64,000 nucleotides of DNA from Flavobacterium haoranii (GTDB lineage Bacteria > Bacteroidota > Bacteroidia > Flavobacteriales > Flavobacteriaceae): the NCBI RefSeq assembly GCF_009363055.1, contig NZ_CP045292.1, positions 2,170,001-2,234,000 on the forward strand, read 5' to 3'. This document shows positions 25,352 through 34,482 of the stretch, one piece after another. The number at the start of each line of letters is the position of its first letter. Within the stretch, counting starts at the first letter, position 1. The translations under genes were made by a program, and so were the position numbers. The notes under the pieces are model-generated. The model did no database searches. It saw only the letters and a list, made by a program, of their open reading frames with translations, and was not told where the DNA came from.

Positions 25352-27532
25352 ATGAGTAAGAAACCTAAAAAATTAGGTAAAAAAGCAAAAGATTTTACCT
25401 CTCAAATTTTTAAAATTTTAGCCAAAGAACCTTCTAAATCTTTTAACTATAAACAAATTGCAGCGCAACTAGAGTTAACAGATACCAAAAGTAGAAACGA
25501 AATTATTCGCGATTTAAAGCTTTTAAAATCTCAAGATAAAATTCATGAAACCGATCGTGGTAAATACCAAATGGTTTCTAAAGCAGAATATTACGAAGGT
25601 TATATAGATATGACTTCCCGTAAAACTGGTTATTTTGTTTGCGATGATTTAGAAGACGATGTTTTTGTGCCTTTTATAAATTTAAATCACGCTTTAGATG
25701 GTGATAAAGTAAAAGCTTACATCTATAACAGAAGAAGTTCTCGTCGACCAGAAGCTGAAGTTTTAGAAATTTTAGAAAGAGCCAAAGAAGAATTCGTTGG
25801 TGTTATAGATGTTCAAAAGAATTTTGCTTTTGTAACTACTGCAAATACAAAGATGTATACCGATATTTTTATTCCTAAAAATAAAATAGGTGATGCCGAA
25901 CATGGTGATGTAGTTTTAGTGAAAATGGAAGATTGGCCTAAAAAAGCCGATTCTCCTTTTGGTTCTGTAATTAAAGTATTAGGAAAACCAGGCGAACACA
26001 ACACTGAAATTCATGCGATTTTAGCGGAATACGGTTTACCTTATGATTTTCCAATTGAAGTGGAAGCGTATGCAAATAAAATTGATACTTCAATCACAGA
26101 AGAAGAAATTAAAAAACGTCGCGATATGCGTGATGTTTTAACCTTTACGATTGATCCAAAAGATGCAAAAGATTTTGATGATGCGTTATCGTTTCAGGTT
26201 TTAGAAAATGGAAATTATGAAATAGGAGTTCATATTGCCGATGTTTCTCATTATTTACAAGAAGGAACGATTTTAGATGATGAAGCTTATAAAAGAGCTA
26301 CTTCGGTTTATTTAGTAGATCGAGTGGTTCCAATGCTTCCTGAAGTTTTGTCAAATTTTGCTTGTTCACTTCGTCCACATGAAGAAAAATATACGTTTTC
26401 AGCGGTTTTTCAATTGAATAATAAAGCAGAAGTTTTAGATGCATGGTTTGGACGAACAGTAATCTATTCTGACCAACGTTTTGCTTATGAAGAAGCACAG
26501 AGTATTATCGAAACAAAATCAGACGTTATTCCAGCCGAAATTTCATTAACCGGAAGCGAATATAGTGTTCCAAAACCAATTGTTGATGCTACTTTAAAAA
26601 TGGATGAATTAGCTAAAATTCTTCGAAGAAAAAGAATGGCAGCTGGAGCAATTTCGTTTGATAAAGTAGAAGTAAAATTCAATTTAAATGAAAACGCAGA
26701 ACCAATTGGAGTATACTTTAAACAAAGTAAAGATGCGAATCATTTGATTGAAGAATTCATGTTGTTAGCGAATAGAAAAGTAGCAGAATTCATTGGGAAA
26801 CAAAAGAAAACTTTTATTTATAGAATTCACGATGAACCAAATGAAGATAAATTAATCAATCTTCAAACTGTGATTTCTAAGTTTGGGTATTCGATTAATT
26901 TCAAATCTAAAAAAGACATTTCAAATTCGTTAAATAATTTATTAAAAGAAGTTCAAGGTAAAAAAGAACAAAATTTAGTAGATACACTTACTATTCGAAG
27001 TATGAGCAAAGCTGCTTATTCGACTGAAAATATTGGTCACTACGGATTAGCCTTTGATTATTACAGTCATTTTACCTCGCCAATTCGTCGTTATCCGGAT
27101 GTTATGGCACACCGTTTGTTACAACATTATTTAGATGGTGGAAAAAGTGTAAGTGAAGAAGATTATGAAGAGAAATGTGTACATTCTTCACAAATGGAAA
27201 ATTTAGCTGCAAATGCTGAAAGAGATTCTATTAAATACATGCAGGTTAAATACATGCAAGATCATAAAGATCAGGAGTTTTTAGGTGTAATTTCTGGAGT
27301 TACCGAATGGGGAATTTATGTAGAAATCATCGAAAATAAATGTGAAGGAATGTGCCGTATTCGTGAAATTAAAGACGATTATTATGTATTCGATGAGAAA
27401 CAATATGCATTAGTTGGTGAAGTTTCAAAGAATATTATACAATTAGGAGATGAAGTATACGTTAAAGTAAAAAATGCCGATTTAGTTAAAAAACAACTAG
27501 ATTTTTGGTTTTTAAGGAAAAAAGAAGATTAA
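25352..27532 (+). CDS. rnr: Ribonuclease R
   Basis: 726 residues. Order: basic N-terminus and winged-helix-like domain (about 15-75), cold-shock domains, RNB catalytic domain (about 250-580) and S1 domain (about 635-715). The RNB active site reads FTIDPKDAKDFDDALS with the metal-binding Asp residues, and HYGLAFDYYSHFTSPIRRYPD is the conserved end of RNB. It is a processive 3'-5' exoribonuclease that degrades structured RNA. It is the first forward gene after the candidate origin. Confidence 0.96.
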   Translation: MSKKPKKLGKKAKDFTSQIFKILAKEPSKSFNYKQIAAQLELTDTKSRNEIIRDLKLLKSQDKIHETDRGKYQMVSKAEYYEGYIDMTSRKTGYFVCDDLEDDVFVPFINLNHALDGDKVKAYIYNRRSSRRPEAEVLEILERAKEEFVGVIDVQKNFAFVTTANTKMYTDIFIPKNKIGDAEHGDVVLVKMEDWPKKADSPFGSVIKVLGKPGEHNTEIHAILAEYGLPYDFPIEVEAYANKIDTSITEEEIKKRRDMRDVLTFTIDPKDAKDFDDALSFQVLENGNYEIGVHIADVSHYLQEGTILDDEAYKRATSVYLVDRVVPMLPEVLSNFACSLRPHEEKYTFSAVFQLNNKAEVLDAWFGRTVIYSDQRFAYEEAQSIIETKSDVIPAEISLTGSEYSVPKPIVDATLKMDELAKILRRKRMAAGAISFDKVEVKFNLNENAEPIGVYFKQSKDANHLIEEFMLLANRKVAEFIGKQKKTFIYRIHDEPNEDKLINLQTVISKFGYSINFKSKKDISNSLNNLLKEVQGKKEQNLVDTLTIRSMSKAAYSTENIGHYGLAFDYYSHFTSPIRRYPDVMAHRLLQHYLDGGKSVSEEDYEEKCVHSSQMENLAANAERDSIKYMQVKYMQDHKDQEFLGVISGVTEWGIYVEIIENKCEGMCRIREIKDDYYVFDEKQYALVGEVSKNIIQLGDEVYVKVKNADLVKKQLDFWFLRKKED

Positions 27533-27535
27533 TTT

Positions 27536-27562
27536 CCTGCAAGGTTTTTATAACCTTGTAGG
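27536..27562. repeat. Hairpin-forming repeat after rnr
   Basis: CCTGCAAGGTT and AACCTTGTAGG form an 11-bp stem (one G-T pair) around a 5-base loop. It lacks a T-run and so is probably not a simple terminator; I recall similar palindromes scattered in Flavobacterium genomes. Confidence 0.6.
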
Positions 27563-27576
27563 TATAAAATAAAAAT

Positions 27577-28248
27577 ATGAAACAAACATTTTTAAACATT
27601 ATTGCTTTTTCAATTTTTTCATTTGGTTTTTCCCAAGTGGAAAAGAATTTAGGCGATTTTCATAAAGTAACATCATTTGATCAAATTGATTTACAATTAG
27701 TTAAATCATTAGAAAATAAGATAATTATTAAAGGTTCTGGTTCTAGCGATGTTGAAGTTGTAAATAAAAATGGCGAATTAAAAATTAGAATGCCATTAAC
27801 AAAGCTTTTACAAGGTGATAATATCTCAGCAACTTTATATTATACAAAATTAGAAGCTTTAGAAGCTAATGAGGGTTCTCGAATTGCTTCAACTGATGTT
27901 TTTTCAGGTTCTCATTTCGATATTATTCTTAAAGAAGGTTCTGAAATAAATATAGAATTAGACGTAGATAAATTAACAGCTCGAACATCAAACGGTAGTA
28001 TTTTAACTTTAAAAGGAAGAGCCGATTTTACTGATGTTTTAGTAAATTCTGGTGCAAAATACGAAGCTGATGAATTAGAAACTAAACAAACTACAATTAC
28101 TGCAAATGCCGGCGGTATAGCTAAAGTACATGCTACCGCTTATGTAAATGCTAAGGTTAGAGCTGGTGGTGATATTGTTATTTTTGGTAAACCAAAACAA
28201 ATCGATCAAAAAATTGTAGCTGGCGGTAGTATTGAACAAGCTAACTAA
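27577..28248 (+). CDS. Secreted GIN-domain (DUF2807) protein
   Basis: 223 residues with signal peptide MKQTFLNIIAFSIFSFGFSQ and a DUF2807 repeat-strand domain (FHKVTSFDQIDLQLVKS.., GSRIASTDVFSGSHFDIILKEGSEINI, ending GDIVIFGKPKQIDQKIVAGGSI). It is the shorter, non-lipoprotein relative of the gene at 8108-8854. Likely periplasmic or surface; function unknown. It follows rnr by 44 bp across a hairpin and may be co-transcribed. Confidence 0.85.
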   Translation: MKQTFLNIIAFSIFSFGFSQVEKNLGDFHKVTSFDQIDLQLVKSLENKIIIKGSGSSDVEVVNKNGELKIRMPLTKLLQGDNISATLYYTKLEALEANEGSRIASTDVFSGSHFDIILKEGSEINIELDVDKLTARTSNGSILTLKGRADFTDVLVNSGAKYEADELETKQTTITANAGGIAKVHATAYVNAKVRAGGDIVIFGKPKQIDQKIVAGGSIEQAN

Positions 28249-28270
28249 AGTTAGTCACAGTGATAAGTAT

Positions 28271-28345
28271 CAGTTTTCAGTTTTTTTTGTAATTTCGTTC
28301 TATTAACTAATTTTTAGTATGCAATAACTGCGACTGAAAACTGAG
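28271..28345. repeat. Imperfect inverted repeat before lysE-like gene
   Basis: CAGTTTTCAG (about 28275) is matched by CTGAAAACTG (about 28334) in inverse orientation, followed by further AGACTGAGACT units. A local simple-sequence palindrome, no known function. Confidence 0.45.
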
Positions 28346-28359
28346 ACTGAGACTAAAAA

Positions 28360-29052
28360 TTGCATTTTCAAGACATACTTACCGCAATTCCTTGGGGACT
28401 TTTATTAGCCTTTTCTATTGGGCCAGGTTTTTTTGTTTTATTAGAAACTAGTATTACAAAAGGATTTAGAGCTGCTTTTACCTTCGATTTAGGAATTGTA
28501 TTTGGCGATGTACTTTTTATTCTTATAGCTTATTTAAGTACCAATAAACTTCTAGAACAATTAAAAGATAATCCTGCTTTATTTATTATTGGAGGTTTAA
28601 TTATGTTCGTTTACGGATTAGTTTCTTTTATTATGTTAAAACGTAATTTTAAAAAGAAACAAGAAGAAGAAAAAGACGACGATAATATTCCAAAAAACAA
28701 TTATTTCGGATTATTTTTTAAAGGTTTCCTTTTAAATTTCATAAACATTGGCGTATTAGGATTTTGGATGATGATTATCATTACTTACGGTCCGCAAATG
28801 AATATGAATACACAAAGAATATCTATTTTCTTTACCGCTATTTTAGCTTTTTATTTACTTTTTGATGTTGCTAAAATTTTACTAGCCAAACAATTAAAAA
28901 ATAAACTTACGCCACAAAATATTTATAAAATTAAACGCGTTATTAGTATTATAATATTAATATTTGGTTTATTCTTTATGCTACAAGGTTTGTTTCCAAA
29001 AATGAAAAACGATCTTACTAAAAAAATTGAAAGTGTAGAAAAAGAGGTTTAA
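28360..29052 (+). CDS. LysE-family transporter
   Basis: 230 residues with six hydrophobic segments. The N-terminal ILTAIPWGLLLAFSIGPGFFVLLETSITKGFRAAFTFDLGIVFGD matches the first helices of the LysE/RhtB family, which export amino acids or similar small molecules. A charged cytoplasmic loop (KKKQEEEKDDDN) lies in the middle, as is usual in Bacteroidota members. The start is TTG at 28360, as no ATG or GTG precedes the first helix. A terminator follows; the substrate cannot be predicted. Confidence 0.85.
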   Translation: MHFQDILTAIPWGLLLAFSIGPGFFVLLETSITKGFRAAFTFDLGIVFGDVLFILIAYLSTNKLLEQLKDNPALFIIGGLIMFVYGLVSFIMLKRNFKKKQEEEKDDDNIPKNNYFGLFFKGFLLNFINIGVLGFWMMIIITYGPQMNMNTQRISIFFTAILAFYLLFDVAKILLAKQLKNKLTPQNIYKIKRVISIIILIFGLFFMLQGLFPKMKNDLTKKIESVEKEV

Positions 29053-29070
29053 GTAAAAATATAAAATAAA

Positions 29071-29099
29071 AAAGAGCAACTAATTTTAGTTGCTCTTTT
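29071..29099. terminator. Terminator after the LysE-family gene
   Basis: Stem AAAGAGCAACTAA / TTAGTTGCTCTTT with a 3-base loop and T-run; symmetrical, so it may also end reverse transcription of the tRNA gene. Confidence 0.88.
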
Positions 29100-29106
29100 A
29101 GTTTAG

Positions 29107-29177
29107 AGGCATCGCCCGGATTCGAACCGGGGTAGACGGTTTTGCAGACCGCTGCCTAGCCGCTCGGCCACGACGCC
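29107..29177 (-). tRNA. tRNA-Cys (anticodon GCA)
   Basis: 71 nt read on the reverse strand: acceptor GGCGTCG pairs with CGATGCC (one G-U), followed by discriminator U. The D-arm region has GGCCGAGCGGCTAGGC, the anticodon loop CTGCAAA carries GCA, and the T-arm GGTTCGAATCC is standard. U73 is the identity base for cysteine. CCA is not encoded. Confidence 0.97.
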
Positions 29178-29315
29178 ATTATTTGAACGGACTGCAAATG
29201 TATATAAAAAGTTTAAAGTTTGAAAGTTTAAAGTTTAAAAGTTAACACTTTACTATATTTTTTTCTAGTAAAAATTAATAATATTTTAAATGTCAACCAA
29301 TTACTAGTTCTAGTT

Positions 29316-29675
29316 TTAGTTTCTAAATTCTTCCATTTCTATAGTTACGCTTTCTACATCGCCTCCAATTGGTGGATTCAACTTTGAAACGGCAACTTTT
29401 ATTCTCGAAACCTGAGGTAATTCGGCAAAAGTTCTGTTAATTATTCTGTGTGCTACATGTTCTAATAAATGCGATCTAATAGCCATTTCTTCCACTACAA
29501 TTTTATTTAAATGAACATAATCAACTGTATCATGTAAATCATCACTTTCAGCCGATTTACGTAAATCTGTTTTAATTTCTAAGTCAATTTTATAATCACT
29601 TCCTATTTTTCCTTCTTCAATTAAACATCCATGATAAGAGAAAGTGCGAATATTATTTAATTTAATTGTTCCCAT
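29316..29675 (-). CDS. folB: Dihydroneopterin aldolase
   Basis: 119 residues, full length. It cleaves 7,8-dihydroneopterin to 6-hydroxymethyl-dihydropterin and glycolaldehyde in folate synthesis. Seen: the N-terminal strand [40 protein letters not shown] with the conserved Glu/His region, and the [21 protein letters not shown] ending. Divergent from glnS. Confidence 0.95.
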   Translation of the reverse strand: MGTIKLNNIRTFSYHGCLIEEGKIGSDYKIDLEIKTDLRKSAESDDLHDTVDYVHLNKIVVEEMAIRSHLLEHVAHRIINRTFAELPQVSRIKVAVSKLNPPIGGDVESVTIEMEEFRN

Positions 29676-29760
29676 ATTTTTTTAATTTATCGTTTGTCGT
29701 TAATTGTTTATTGTTCTTAAAACTTGTGATATCCATAAACTATAAACCACAAACTTTTTT

Positions 29761-29768
29761 TATCTTTG
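29761..29768 (+). promoter_or_regulatory. Putative -7 element for glnS
   Basis: TATCTTTG, 20 bases before the glnS ATG at 29789; it falls inside the longer open frame from 29666 and supports the shorter start. Confidence 0.55.
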
Positions 29769-29788
29769 TCAAAAGTAAAAAAAAGGCA

Positions 29789-31471
29789 ATGTCTACTGAA
29801 GAAAAATCATTAAATTTTATAGAACAAATCATTGAAGAAGATTTAAAAAATGGTTTGTCAAAAGATAAATTACGTTTTCGATTTCCACCAGAACCAAATG
29901 GTTATTTACATGTTGGTCACGCTAGTGCTATATGTTTAAATTTCGGTTTAGGAATCGATTATAACGCGCCAGTAAACTTACGTTTCGACGATACAAACCC
30001 ATCTAAAGAAGAACAAGAATATGTTGATGCTATTAAGCGCGACGTAGAATGGCTTGGTTTTCAATGGGATAAAGAATGTTTTGCTTCAGATTATTTCCAA
30101 CAATTATACGATTGGGCTGTTGAATTAATAAAGAAAGGTAAAGCTTATGTAGACAATCAGTCTTCAGAAGAAATGGCGAAACAAAAAGGAACGCCTACAC
30201 AACCTGGAACAGATAGCCCAAACAGAAATCGTTCGGTAGAAGAAAATTTAGATTTATTTGAGCGTATGAAAAATGGTGAATTTCCTAATGGAAGTTACGT
30301 TTTACGTGCAAAAATTGATATGGCTTCTACAAATATGTTAATGCGCGATCCTATTATGTATCGTATTATGCATGCGCATCATCATAGAACAGGAAACGAT
30401 TGGTGTATTTACCCAATGTACGATTGGGCACATGGAGAAAGTGATTATTTAGAACAAGTTTCGCACTCTTTATGTACGCTAGAATTTTTACCTCACCGTG
30501 AATTATACGATTGGTTTTTAGATAATATTTACGATACTTCTAAAGTGAGACCAAAGCAACGTGAATTTGCTCGTAGAAATTTATCACATACTGTGGTTTC
30601 TAAACGTAAATTATTACAATTAGTTGAAGAAAAGTATGTTACAGGTTGGGATGATCCTCGTATGAGTACCATTTCTGGAATGAGAAGACGTGGTTATACG
30701 CCAGCTTCTATTCGTAATTTTGCTAAAACTATAGGAATTGCTAAACGCGATAATTTAATTGATGTTTCACTTTTAGAGTTTTGTGTTCGTGAAGATTTAA
30801 ACAAAATTGCACCTCGTGTAATGGCAGTTTTAGATCCGGTTAAATTAGTTATTACAAATTATCCAGAAGGAAAAGAAGAATGGTTAGAAGCCGAAAATAA
30901 TCCGGAAGAAGAAATAATGACTTATAGAAAAGTACCTTTTTCTAAAGAATTATATATTGAAAGAGAAGATTTTCAAGAAGAAGCACACAAGAAATTCTTC
31001 CGATTGACTTTGGGAACTGAAGTTCGTTTAAAAAACGCTTATATCATTAAAGGTGAATCAGTTGTAAAAGATGAAAACGGAAATATTACAGAAATTCATT
31101 GTACGTATGATGTAGATTCTAAATCTGGAAGTGGTACTGAAGCTAGTAAAAGAAAAGTTAAAGGAACGATTCATTGGGTTTCTATTCCACATGCAAAAGA
31201 AGCAGAAGTTCGTGTGTATGATCGTTTGTTTACACATGAAAATCCGGATGGAAATAAAGAAGTTGATTTTAAAGAGTTTATCAATCCTAATTCTCTTAAA
31301 ATTATTACGGGTTATGTGGAACCTAGTTTAACTGAATCTAAAGAATTAGATCATTTTCAGTTTCAACGTTTAGGCTATTTTTGCGTAGATAGAGACTCAA
31401 CTGCTGAAAAATTAGTTTTTAATAAAACAGTTGGTTTAAGAGATACTTGGGCAAAAGTTTCTGAAAAGTAA
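29789..31471 (+). CDS. glnS: Glutaminyl-tRNA synthetase
   Basis: About 560 residues (E. coli GlnS 554). A class I synthetase charging tRNA-Gln. Seen: [15 protein letters not shown] (the HIGH motif as HVGH), [39 protein letters not shown], and [11 protein letters not shown] (the KMSKS equivalent). A C-terminal beta-barrel anticodon domain follows. ATG 29789 is chosen: it starts [14 protein letters not shown] and lies behind a -7 element; the frame is open for 41 more codons upstream but these are not conserved-looking. A direct GlnS implies no need for the Glu-to-Gln amidotransferase route. Confidence 0.96.
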   Translation: MSTEEKSLNFIEQIIEEDLKNGLSKDKLRFRFPPEPNGYLHVGHASAICLNFGLGIDYNAPVNLRFDDTNPSKEEQEYVDAIKRDVEWLGFQWDKECFASDYFQQLYDWAVELIKKGKAYVDNQSSEEMAKQKGTPTQPGTDSPNRNRSVEENLDLFERMKNGEFPNGSYVLRAKIDMASTNMLMRDPIMYRIMHAHHHRTGNDWCIYPMYDWAHGESDYLEQVSHSLCTLEFLPHRELYDWFLDNIYDTSKVRPKQREFARRNLSHTVVSKRKLLQLVEEKYVTGWDDPRMSTISGMRRRGYTPASIRNFAKTIGIAKRDNLIDVSLLEFCVREDLNKIAPRVMAVLDPVKLVITNYPEGKEEWLEAENNPEEEIMTYRKVPFSKELYIEREDFQEEAHKKFFRLTLGTEVRLKNAYIIKGESVVKDENGNITEIHCTYDVDSKSGSGTEASKRKVKGTIHWVSIPHAKEAEVRVYDRLFTHENPDGNKEVDFKEFINPNSLKIITGYVEPSLTESKELDHFQFQRLGYFCVDRDSTAEKLVFNKTVGLRDTWAKVSEK

Positions 31472-31488
31472 TTAGTTAAAAAAGAATT

Positions 31489-31513
31489 GTCACACTGAGC
31501 TTGTCGAAGTGTC
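31489..31513. repeat. CTGAGCTTGTCGAAG palindromic repeat
   Basis: Contains CACTGAGCTTGTCGAAGTGT, an imperfect palindrome, followed by a T-run. It is identical over about 29 bases to the copy inside gltX at 35264. Lies 18 bases after the glnS stop and may act as a terminator-like hairpin. Confidence 0.85.
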
Positions 31514-31572
31514 TTTTAAAAAAAGTATAGTTTAGATTTTTACAAAATGACAAACTATACTTTTTTATTTTC

Positions 31573-31616
31573 GTCAGTTCGAGTATTTTGATGAAATCAA
31601 AATGTATCGAGAACCT
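31573..31616. repeat. TTCGAG...TCGAGAA-type repeat with a longer middle
   Basis: GTCAGTTCGAG, then TTTTGATGAAATCAAAA (itself palindromic), then TCGAGAACC. A variant of the repeat at 42377 with different inner arm. Confidence 0.65.
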
Positions 31617-31848
31617 ATATTAGTATAATTTATTTTAAATTTATAAATTATAATAATTATATATAATAAATATTTATTATTATAAATCGTATTTTAATAA
31701 ATATTTACTTTTAAAAGTAACTTTCATAAATTAATTTTAATTCTTTTTTAAAAATGAGTAGTATGATTTTATACTTCAATAAGTAATAATGTTTAAAAAC
31801 GCTTTATTTTAAGTTTTATTTAAAATTAGTCCGAAAAGTTTGTTTTTT
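31617..31848. other. Gene-free, almost pure A/T stretch
   Basis: Part of the 563-bp gap between glnS and the SPFH gene. Long runs of TTTATAAATTATAATAATT-like sequence; no open frame or motif worth naming. AT-rich enough for bent or easily melted DNA, but nothing more can be supported. Confidence 0.5.
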
Positions 31849-31942
31849 AACCCTGATGGAAGTAGTATCTTTTGTTTTTGTCGCATTGAGCTTGTCGAAA
31901 TGTCAAAAACAAAAATTTAACGGACAGCAGGAAACAGCTTTT
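31849..31942 (+). ncRNA. Candidate structured RNA element or repeat of Flavobacteriaceae type
   Basis: ACCCTGATGGAAGTAGTATC opens the element and GGACAGCAGGAAACAGCTTT closes it; CCTG and CAGG can pair. Between them is a perfect 11-bp stem TTTTGTTTTTG (31870-31880) / CAAAAACAAAA (31904-31914), whose tip carries a copy of the CTGAGC...TCGAA repeat. From memory, intergenic elements with this opening and closing sequence and a variable central hairpin are frequent in Flavobacterium genomes. No function is known to me; the strand is uncertain. Confidence 0.4.
31880..31904. repeat. CTGAGC-type repeat inside the candidate RNA element
   Basis: Contains ATTGAGCTTGTCGAAAT, a slightly diverged copy of the palindrome at 31489, forming the hairpin tip of the surrounding element. 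Confidence 0.75.
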
Positions 31943-31965
31943 AAAAAATTCCTAAAGTTGGGTTA

Positions 31966-32003
31966 TAAAAAATCCACCAATTTTTTCAACTGATGGATTT
32001 TAT
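31966..32003 (-). terminator. Terminator of the SPFH gene
   Basis: On the reverse strand AAAATCCATCA ... TGGTGGATTTT forms a stem followed by a T-run, just after the stop of the SPFH gene at 32035. Confidence 0.7.
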
Positions 32004-32034
32004 TTTTGTCATTAAGAATTTGATTCAAGATCTA

Positions 32035-33000
32035 TTATTCATTTGAATCTTCAGTTCCACCAAATTCATCTTTTTTATTTAATTTAGCTTTTGATTGGTT
32101 ATTTGCTTTTTTCATAGCTTCACCTACTTGGTTGCTTGCTGTAAAACTTGCTACCATATTATTTAACATTTCACTTCCTGCTTGTGGTGAGTTTGGCAAC
32201 AAAATTAAATTACTGTTTGTATCAGCACCAATTGCTTGTAATGTATCATAATGTTGTGTAACTACAATTAAAGCCGATGCTTCTTGAGAGTTAATACCAA
32301 CTCTATTTAAAACATCAACAGACTCAACTAAACCACGAGCAATTTCTCTACGTTGGTCTGCAATACCTTGACCTTGAAGTCTTTTACTTTCTGCTTCTGC
32401 TTTTGCTTTTGCTACAATTCTAATTCTTCCAGCTTCTGCTTCATATTCTGCAGCAGTTTTTTCTCTATCAGCAGCATTAATACGGTTCATTGCATTTTTT
32501 ACTTGAATATCTGGATCAATATCAGTAATTAATGTATTAATGATATCATATCCATAAGTAGACATTGCTTCGTTTAATTCGCGTTTTACCGCAATTGCTA
32601 TATCGTCTTTTCTTTCAAAAACGTCGTCTAATTTTAATTTTGGAACTTCAGCACGTACAACGTCAAATACATAAGAAGTAATTTGATCATGTGGATATTC
32701 TAGTTTATAGAAAGCTTCGTAAACCTTGTCTTGTAATACTTTAAACTGTACCGATACTTTTAATTTTACGAATACGTTGTCTTTTGTTTTCGTTTCAATA
32801 ATTACATCTAATTGTTGAATACGTAAGTTTACACGACCTGCAACTCTGTCTATAACAGGAATTTTTAACTGTAAACCCGAGTTTCGTATACTATTAAACT
32901 TACCAAAACGTTCTATAATTACAGATGTTTGTTGTTTTACAGTAAAAAAAGAACTTAAAAAAATAAATAGTCCAATGACTAAAATGATGTAGAATCCCAT
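32035..33000 (-). CDS. SPFH/Band 7 membrane protein (stomatin/QmcA-like)
   Basis: 321 residues: an N-terminal membrane helix (about 2-20), the Band 7 domain (TVKQQTSVIIERFGKF.. to about 185), and a long Ala/Glu/Lys-rich helix (AADREKTAAEYEAEAGRIRIVAKAKAEAESKRLQGQG) that mediates oligomerisation. Such proteins scaffold membrane microdomains or act with membrane proteases. There is no NfeD or FtsH gene next to it. Transcribed alone, divergent from an outer-membrane protein gene. Confidence 0.92.
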   Translation of the reverse strand: MGFYIILVIGLFIFLSSFFTVKQQTSVIIERFGKFNSIRNSGLQLKIPVIDRVAGRVNLRIQQLDVIIETKTKDNVFVKLKVSVQFKVLQDKVYEAFYKLEYPHDQITSYVFDVVRAEVPKLKLDDVFERKDDIAIAVKRELNEAMSTYGYDIINTLITDIDPDIQVKNAMNRINAADREKTAAEYEAEAGRIRIVAKAKAEAESKRLQGQGIADQRREIARGLVESVDVLNRVGINSQEASALIVVTQHYDTLQAIGADTNSNLILLPNSPQAGSEMLNNMVASFTASNQVGEAMKKANNQSKAKLNKKDEFGGTEDSNE

Positions 33001-33079
33001 AGTTGATTATAATTTGATTAGTTATCTGATAATTATACGCTTTTTTTTACTAAAAGTTACATTATTTAATTATTAACTC

Positions 33080-33087
33080 TATTTTTG
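33080..33087 (+). promoter_or_regulatory. Putative -7 element for the barrel protein at 33106
   Basis: TATTTTTG, 18 bases before ATG 33106. The in-frame TTG at 33085 lies inside this element and is therefore not the start. Confidence 0.5.
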
Positions 33088-33105
33088 CGACCTAATTCAA
33101 ATAAA

Positions 33106-33753
33106 ATGAGAAAATTATCACTTTTAATAACTTTATTACTTGTTCTAAATTCCTTTGCTCAAGGCGGTTATAGAGATAGTAATCGTATTGGTATTTCTGC
33201 TGGTTTAACTAGCTTAGATTTATTTTCAAAACAGTTTAATGTAAAACCTGGACAAGGTTGGGTTGCTGGTTTATCGCTTCGTGGTAATTATTATAACAAC
33301 TGGCAAATGGTTTACGGAATGCATTTTACAGATAGTAATTTTTCTTTACAATCGGTTACAAATGAAGAAATTAACTATAAATTATCTGCAGTTCAAGTTC
33401 ATTTGGTAGGAAGTTATATGGTAATTCAAAACCATTTAACGTTAGAAATTGGGCCAGTACTTCAAATCAATAGTAAATTAAAGCTAGATGAAGCAGACGA
33501 ATTGTTATTGCTTAAAGATAGTCCAGGATTAATGGCGCAGGATATTACAAAGATTAATCAAATTAGCGGAAATGTTATGGCTGGAATTACAGCTGGAGTT
33601 ACTAGATTTCGTTTAAATGTTAACTATCAATATGGTTTTACTAATATTATGAATAGTTTAAATAAAAAAGACGAATTAAAACTAGCAAATGGTAACCAAC
33701 GTTTTCGTGGAAATATTGGTATGTTAAGCGCTATGTTAACAATTTATTTGTAA
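33106..33753 (+). CDS. Outer-membrane beta-barrel protein (PorT/OMP_b-brl type)
   Basis: About 215 residues: signal peptide MRKLSLLITLLLVLNSFAQ, then alternating-hydrophobic strands ending in ..GNIGMLSAMLTIYL with a terminal aromatic/hydrophobic residue pattern typical of outer-membrane barrels. The size fits an 8-stranded barrel. Specific role unknown. It is followed by a long hairpin (33778-33808) and two secreted-protein genes. Confidence 0.8.
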   Translation: MRKLSLLITLLLVLNSFAQGGYRDSNRIGISAGLTSLDLFSKQFNVKPGQGWVAGLSLRGNYYNNWQMVYGMHFTDSNFSLQSVTNEEINYKLSAVQVHLVGSYMVIQNHLTLEIGPVLQINSKLKLDEADELLLLKDSPGLMAQDITKINQISGNVMAGITAGVTRFRLNVNYQYGFTNIMNSLNKKDELKLANGNQRFRGNIGMLSAMLTIYL

Positions 33754-33777
33754 AATAACTTTTATAAAATTATTTTC

Positions 33778-33808
33778 GAAAGCTCAAATATTTTATATTT
33801 GAGCTTTC
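33778..33808. terminator. Strong hairpin after the barrel gene
   Basis: 14-bp perfect stem GAAAGCTCAAATAT / ATATTTGAGCTTTC with a 3-base loop. Only a weak T-run follows (CTCATTT), so it may be a terminator or an mRNA-stabilising hairpin. Confidence 0.7.
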
Positions 33809-33835
33809 TCATTTATAAACTAATTGATTTTTACT

Positions 33836-34479
33836 ATGAAGAAACTATTTTTTGCATTTTTATTTATCTTTTTGGATGTAATATATATTCTCAAAATGAA
33901 TATATTATTGATAAAAAAGGAAAAAAAATCATCATTGATGATGGTTCAACTATGATGAGTGCTTTTTACCATGGAAAAACAATAAAACGGACTGTTAGAA
34001 TTTACTATAAACAGAATGGGATTGAAAAAAGTATTGAATTTTTAGATATTAAAGAAGCAAAATATAGTAATTATAAAATTGATACGTTCAAATACGAAGA
34101 CAAAGACTTGCCTTATTTTATTTTAATAGAGAATCAAAACTTAAGATTAATTAGCTTTCAGAATACTAATAAGTTTATTCATAGTTATATTATTGATGAA
34201 AATAATAATGTTATTGAAGATTTAACTTTAAACCTTTATTCTAATAATAAGAAACTAAATGAAGAAAGAGCTATTGTAGAAAGTAAAATAAGAAAACACT
34301 TTGGCGATTGTGAAAATGTAATCAAGAGGTTAGAAAAATATAAGTATAACACAATGAAAAACACTTATAAATCAAGATTATATGGAAATAATAAAGATAT
34401 CCAAGAAAAATTAGAAAATAAGAATTATGAAACATTAATGATATTTTTTGATAATCCAATGTACCTAAATTGCAAATAA
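33836..34479 (+). pseudogene. Secreted protein gene with a frameshift in the signal peptide
   Basis: ATG 33836 encodes MKKLFFAFLFIF, a good signal-peptide start, but in a frame that does not reach the body of the gene. The body is read one base back: GCNIYSQNEYIIDKKGKKIIIDDG.. to a stop at 34479 (about 200 residues). One extra T in the T5 run at 33869-33873 would join them into a normal signal peptide ending in IYSQ. The body frame is open back to TTG 33799 but that start would lie in the hairpin and lacks a clean signal. Family not recognised. It is either a real one-base deletion or a sequencing error. Confidence 0.75.
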
Positions 34480-34482
34480 ATT

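Noticed and set aside
31617..31760. Second origin candidate in the A/T-only stretch after glnS
   Set aside because: Very AT-rich, but no DnaA-box-like 9-mers were found there and no strand switch occurs.
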